A stretch of DNA of 64,000 nucleotides from Terracoccus sp. 273MFTsu3.1 (lineage in GTDB: Bacteria > Actinomycetota > Actinomycetes > Actinomycetales > Dermatophilaceae): NCBI RefSeq assembly GCF_000383675.1, contig NZ_KB911821.1:868001-932000 (forward strand), given 5' to 3'. The translations under genes were made by a program, and so were the position numbers. This document shows positions 63,727-64,000 of this stretch, one piece after another. A model generated the notes under the pieces. It made no database searches. It worked only from the letters and a program-made list of their open reading frames with translations, and was not told where the DNA came from. Position 1 is the first letter of the stretch, and each line of letters starts with the position of its first letter.

Positions 63727-64000
63727 TCAGAAGCCCATGCCGCCCATGCCGCCCATGTCGTCGCCACCGGGCATGGCCGGCGCGTGCTTCTCGGGCTTGT
63801 CGGCGATGACGGCCTCGGTCGTGAGGAAGAGCGCCGCGATCGAGGCTGCGTTCTGCAGCGCCGAGCGGGTCACCTTGACCGGGTCGATGATGCCGGCGGC
63901 GAGCAGGTCGACGTACTCACCCGACGCGGCGTTGAGACCGTGACCGGCCTCGAGACCGCGCACCTTCTCCGCGACGACTCCACCCTCGAGACCGGCGTTG
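63727..64000 (-). CDS. groEL: Chaperonin GroEL, C-terminal fragment (cut by window end)
   Basis: About 91 C-terminal residues are visible: [20 protein letters not shown], then [20 protein letters not shown] and the equatorial-domain helix [20 protein letters not shown]; ends in the Gly-Gly-Met repeat (MGGMGGMGF) of most GroELs. The 5' part lies beyond base 64000. It folds proteins as a double heptamer. With Met-rich tail it is a GroEL1/GroEL2-type copy; which paralogue cannot be decided. Confidence 0.96.
   Translation of the reverse strand, partial: NAGLEGGVVAEKVRGLEAGHGLNAASGEYVDLLAAGIIDPVKVTRSALQNAASIAALFLTTEAVIADKPEKHAPAMPGGDDMGGMGGMGF

Overview
The window is very GC-rich (about 70% or more by eye), densely packed DNA from a chromosome of a Gram-positive actinomycete. 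Support comes from an Lsr2 nucleoid protein, a WXG100 (Esx-like) protein, DevS/DevR-type sensor and regulator, leaderless starts behind TANNNT -10 boxes, a DtxR/IdeR-type iron box, an LCP ligase, and GTG starts with GTGA/ATGA overlaps. The gene complement resembles Intrasporangiaceae/Dermatophilaceae-like soil or sludge actinobacteria, but the family is an inference. No IS element, CRISPR array, rRNA or replication origin was seen. One tRNA (Tyr) is present.

Layout. 1-3742: four overlapping glycosyltransferases (first one cut by the window edge), probably a surface glycan operon. 3746-8994: a dormancy-type locus with a universal stress protein, a flavodoxin-like protein, a PPOX-fold FMN protein, a DevS-like GAF-GAF kinase, a DevR-like regulator and an ANTAR protein; a DevR-type palindrome lies in the divergent usp promoter. 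9144-20507: LCP ligase, a lipoprotein, carboxylesterase, glutaminase, a coupled AbgT transporter/M17 aminopeptidase pair, an SLC13-RCK transporter and a YbhN-like membrane protein. 20618-23638: a giant LuxR (LAL) regulator. 24001-28873: a split arsenic island (flavoprotein, arsC, acr3, two ArsR regulators) beside a 39-residue Cys-rich miniprotein. 28890-35031: aldo-keto reductase, SDR, two DUF202 proteins and an MMPL exporter divergent from a TetR with a palindromic operator. 35100-43290: membrane hydrolase, HerA-like ATPase, an iron(III) ABC importer under an iron box, and a leaderless lsr2. 43357-48842: PhyH oxygenase divergent from a LacI regulator, followed by two Gfo/Idh/MocA dehydrogenases and a sugar isomerase-like barrel, all probably one catabolic regulon. 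48911-53650: Hsp20 with a small partner, a zinc-ribbon-like protein, and a large secreted subtilase. 53891-61388: DinB protein, a decayed PAP2 phosphatase remnant, potassium channel, DUF2252, SulP and MFS genes. 61582-64000: tRNA-Tyr, YajQ, a DUF4031-Nudix fusion, WXG100 and the 3' end of groEL.

The strongest unexplained signal is a dispersed 8-base word, GTATGCCG (reverse complement CGGCATAC). I count 24 copies, 12 per orientation, in intergenic DNA and in several reading frames, where it imposes rare codons (TAT, GCA, CGT, CAT, ATA). Two pairs are arranged as inverted repeats forming terminator-like hairpins between convergent genes. This pattern resembles DNA-uptake sequences of Neisseria and Pasteurellaceae, but function is unproven.
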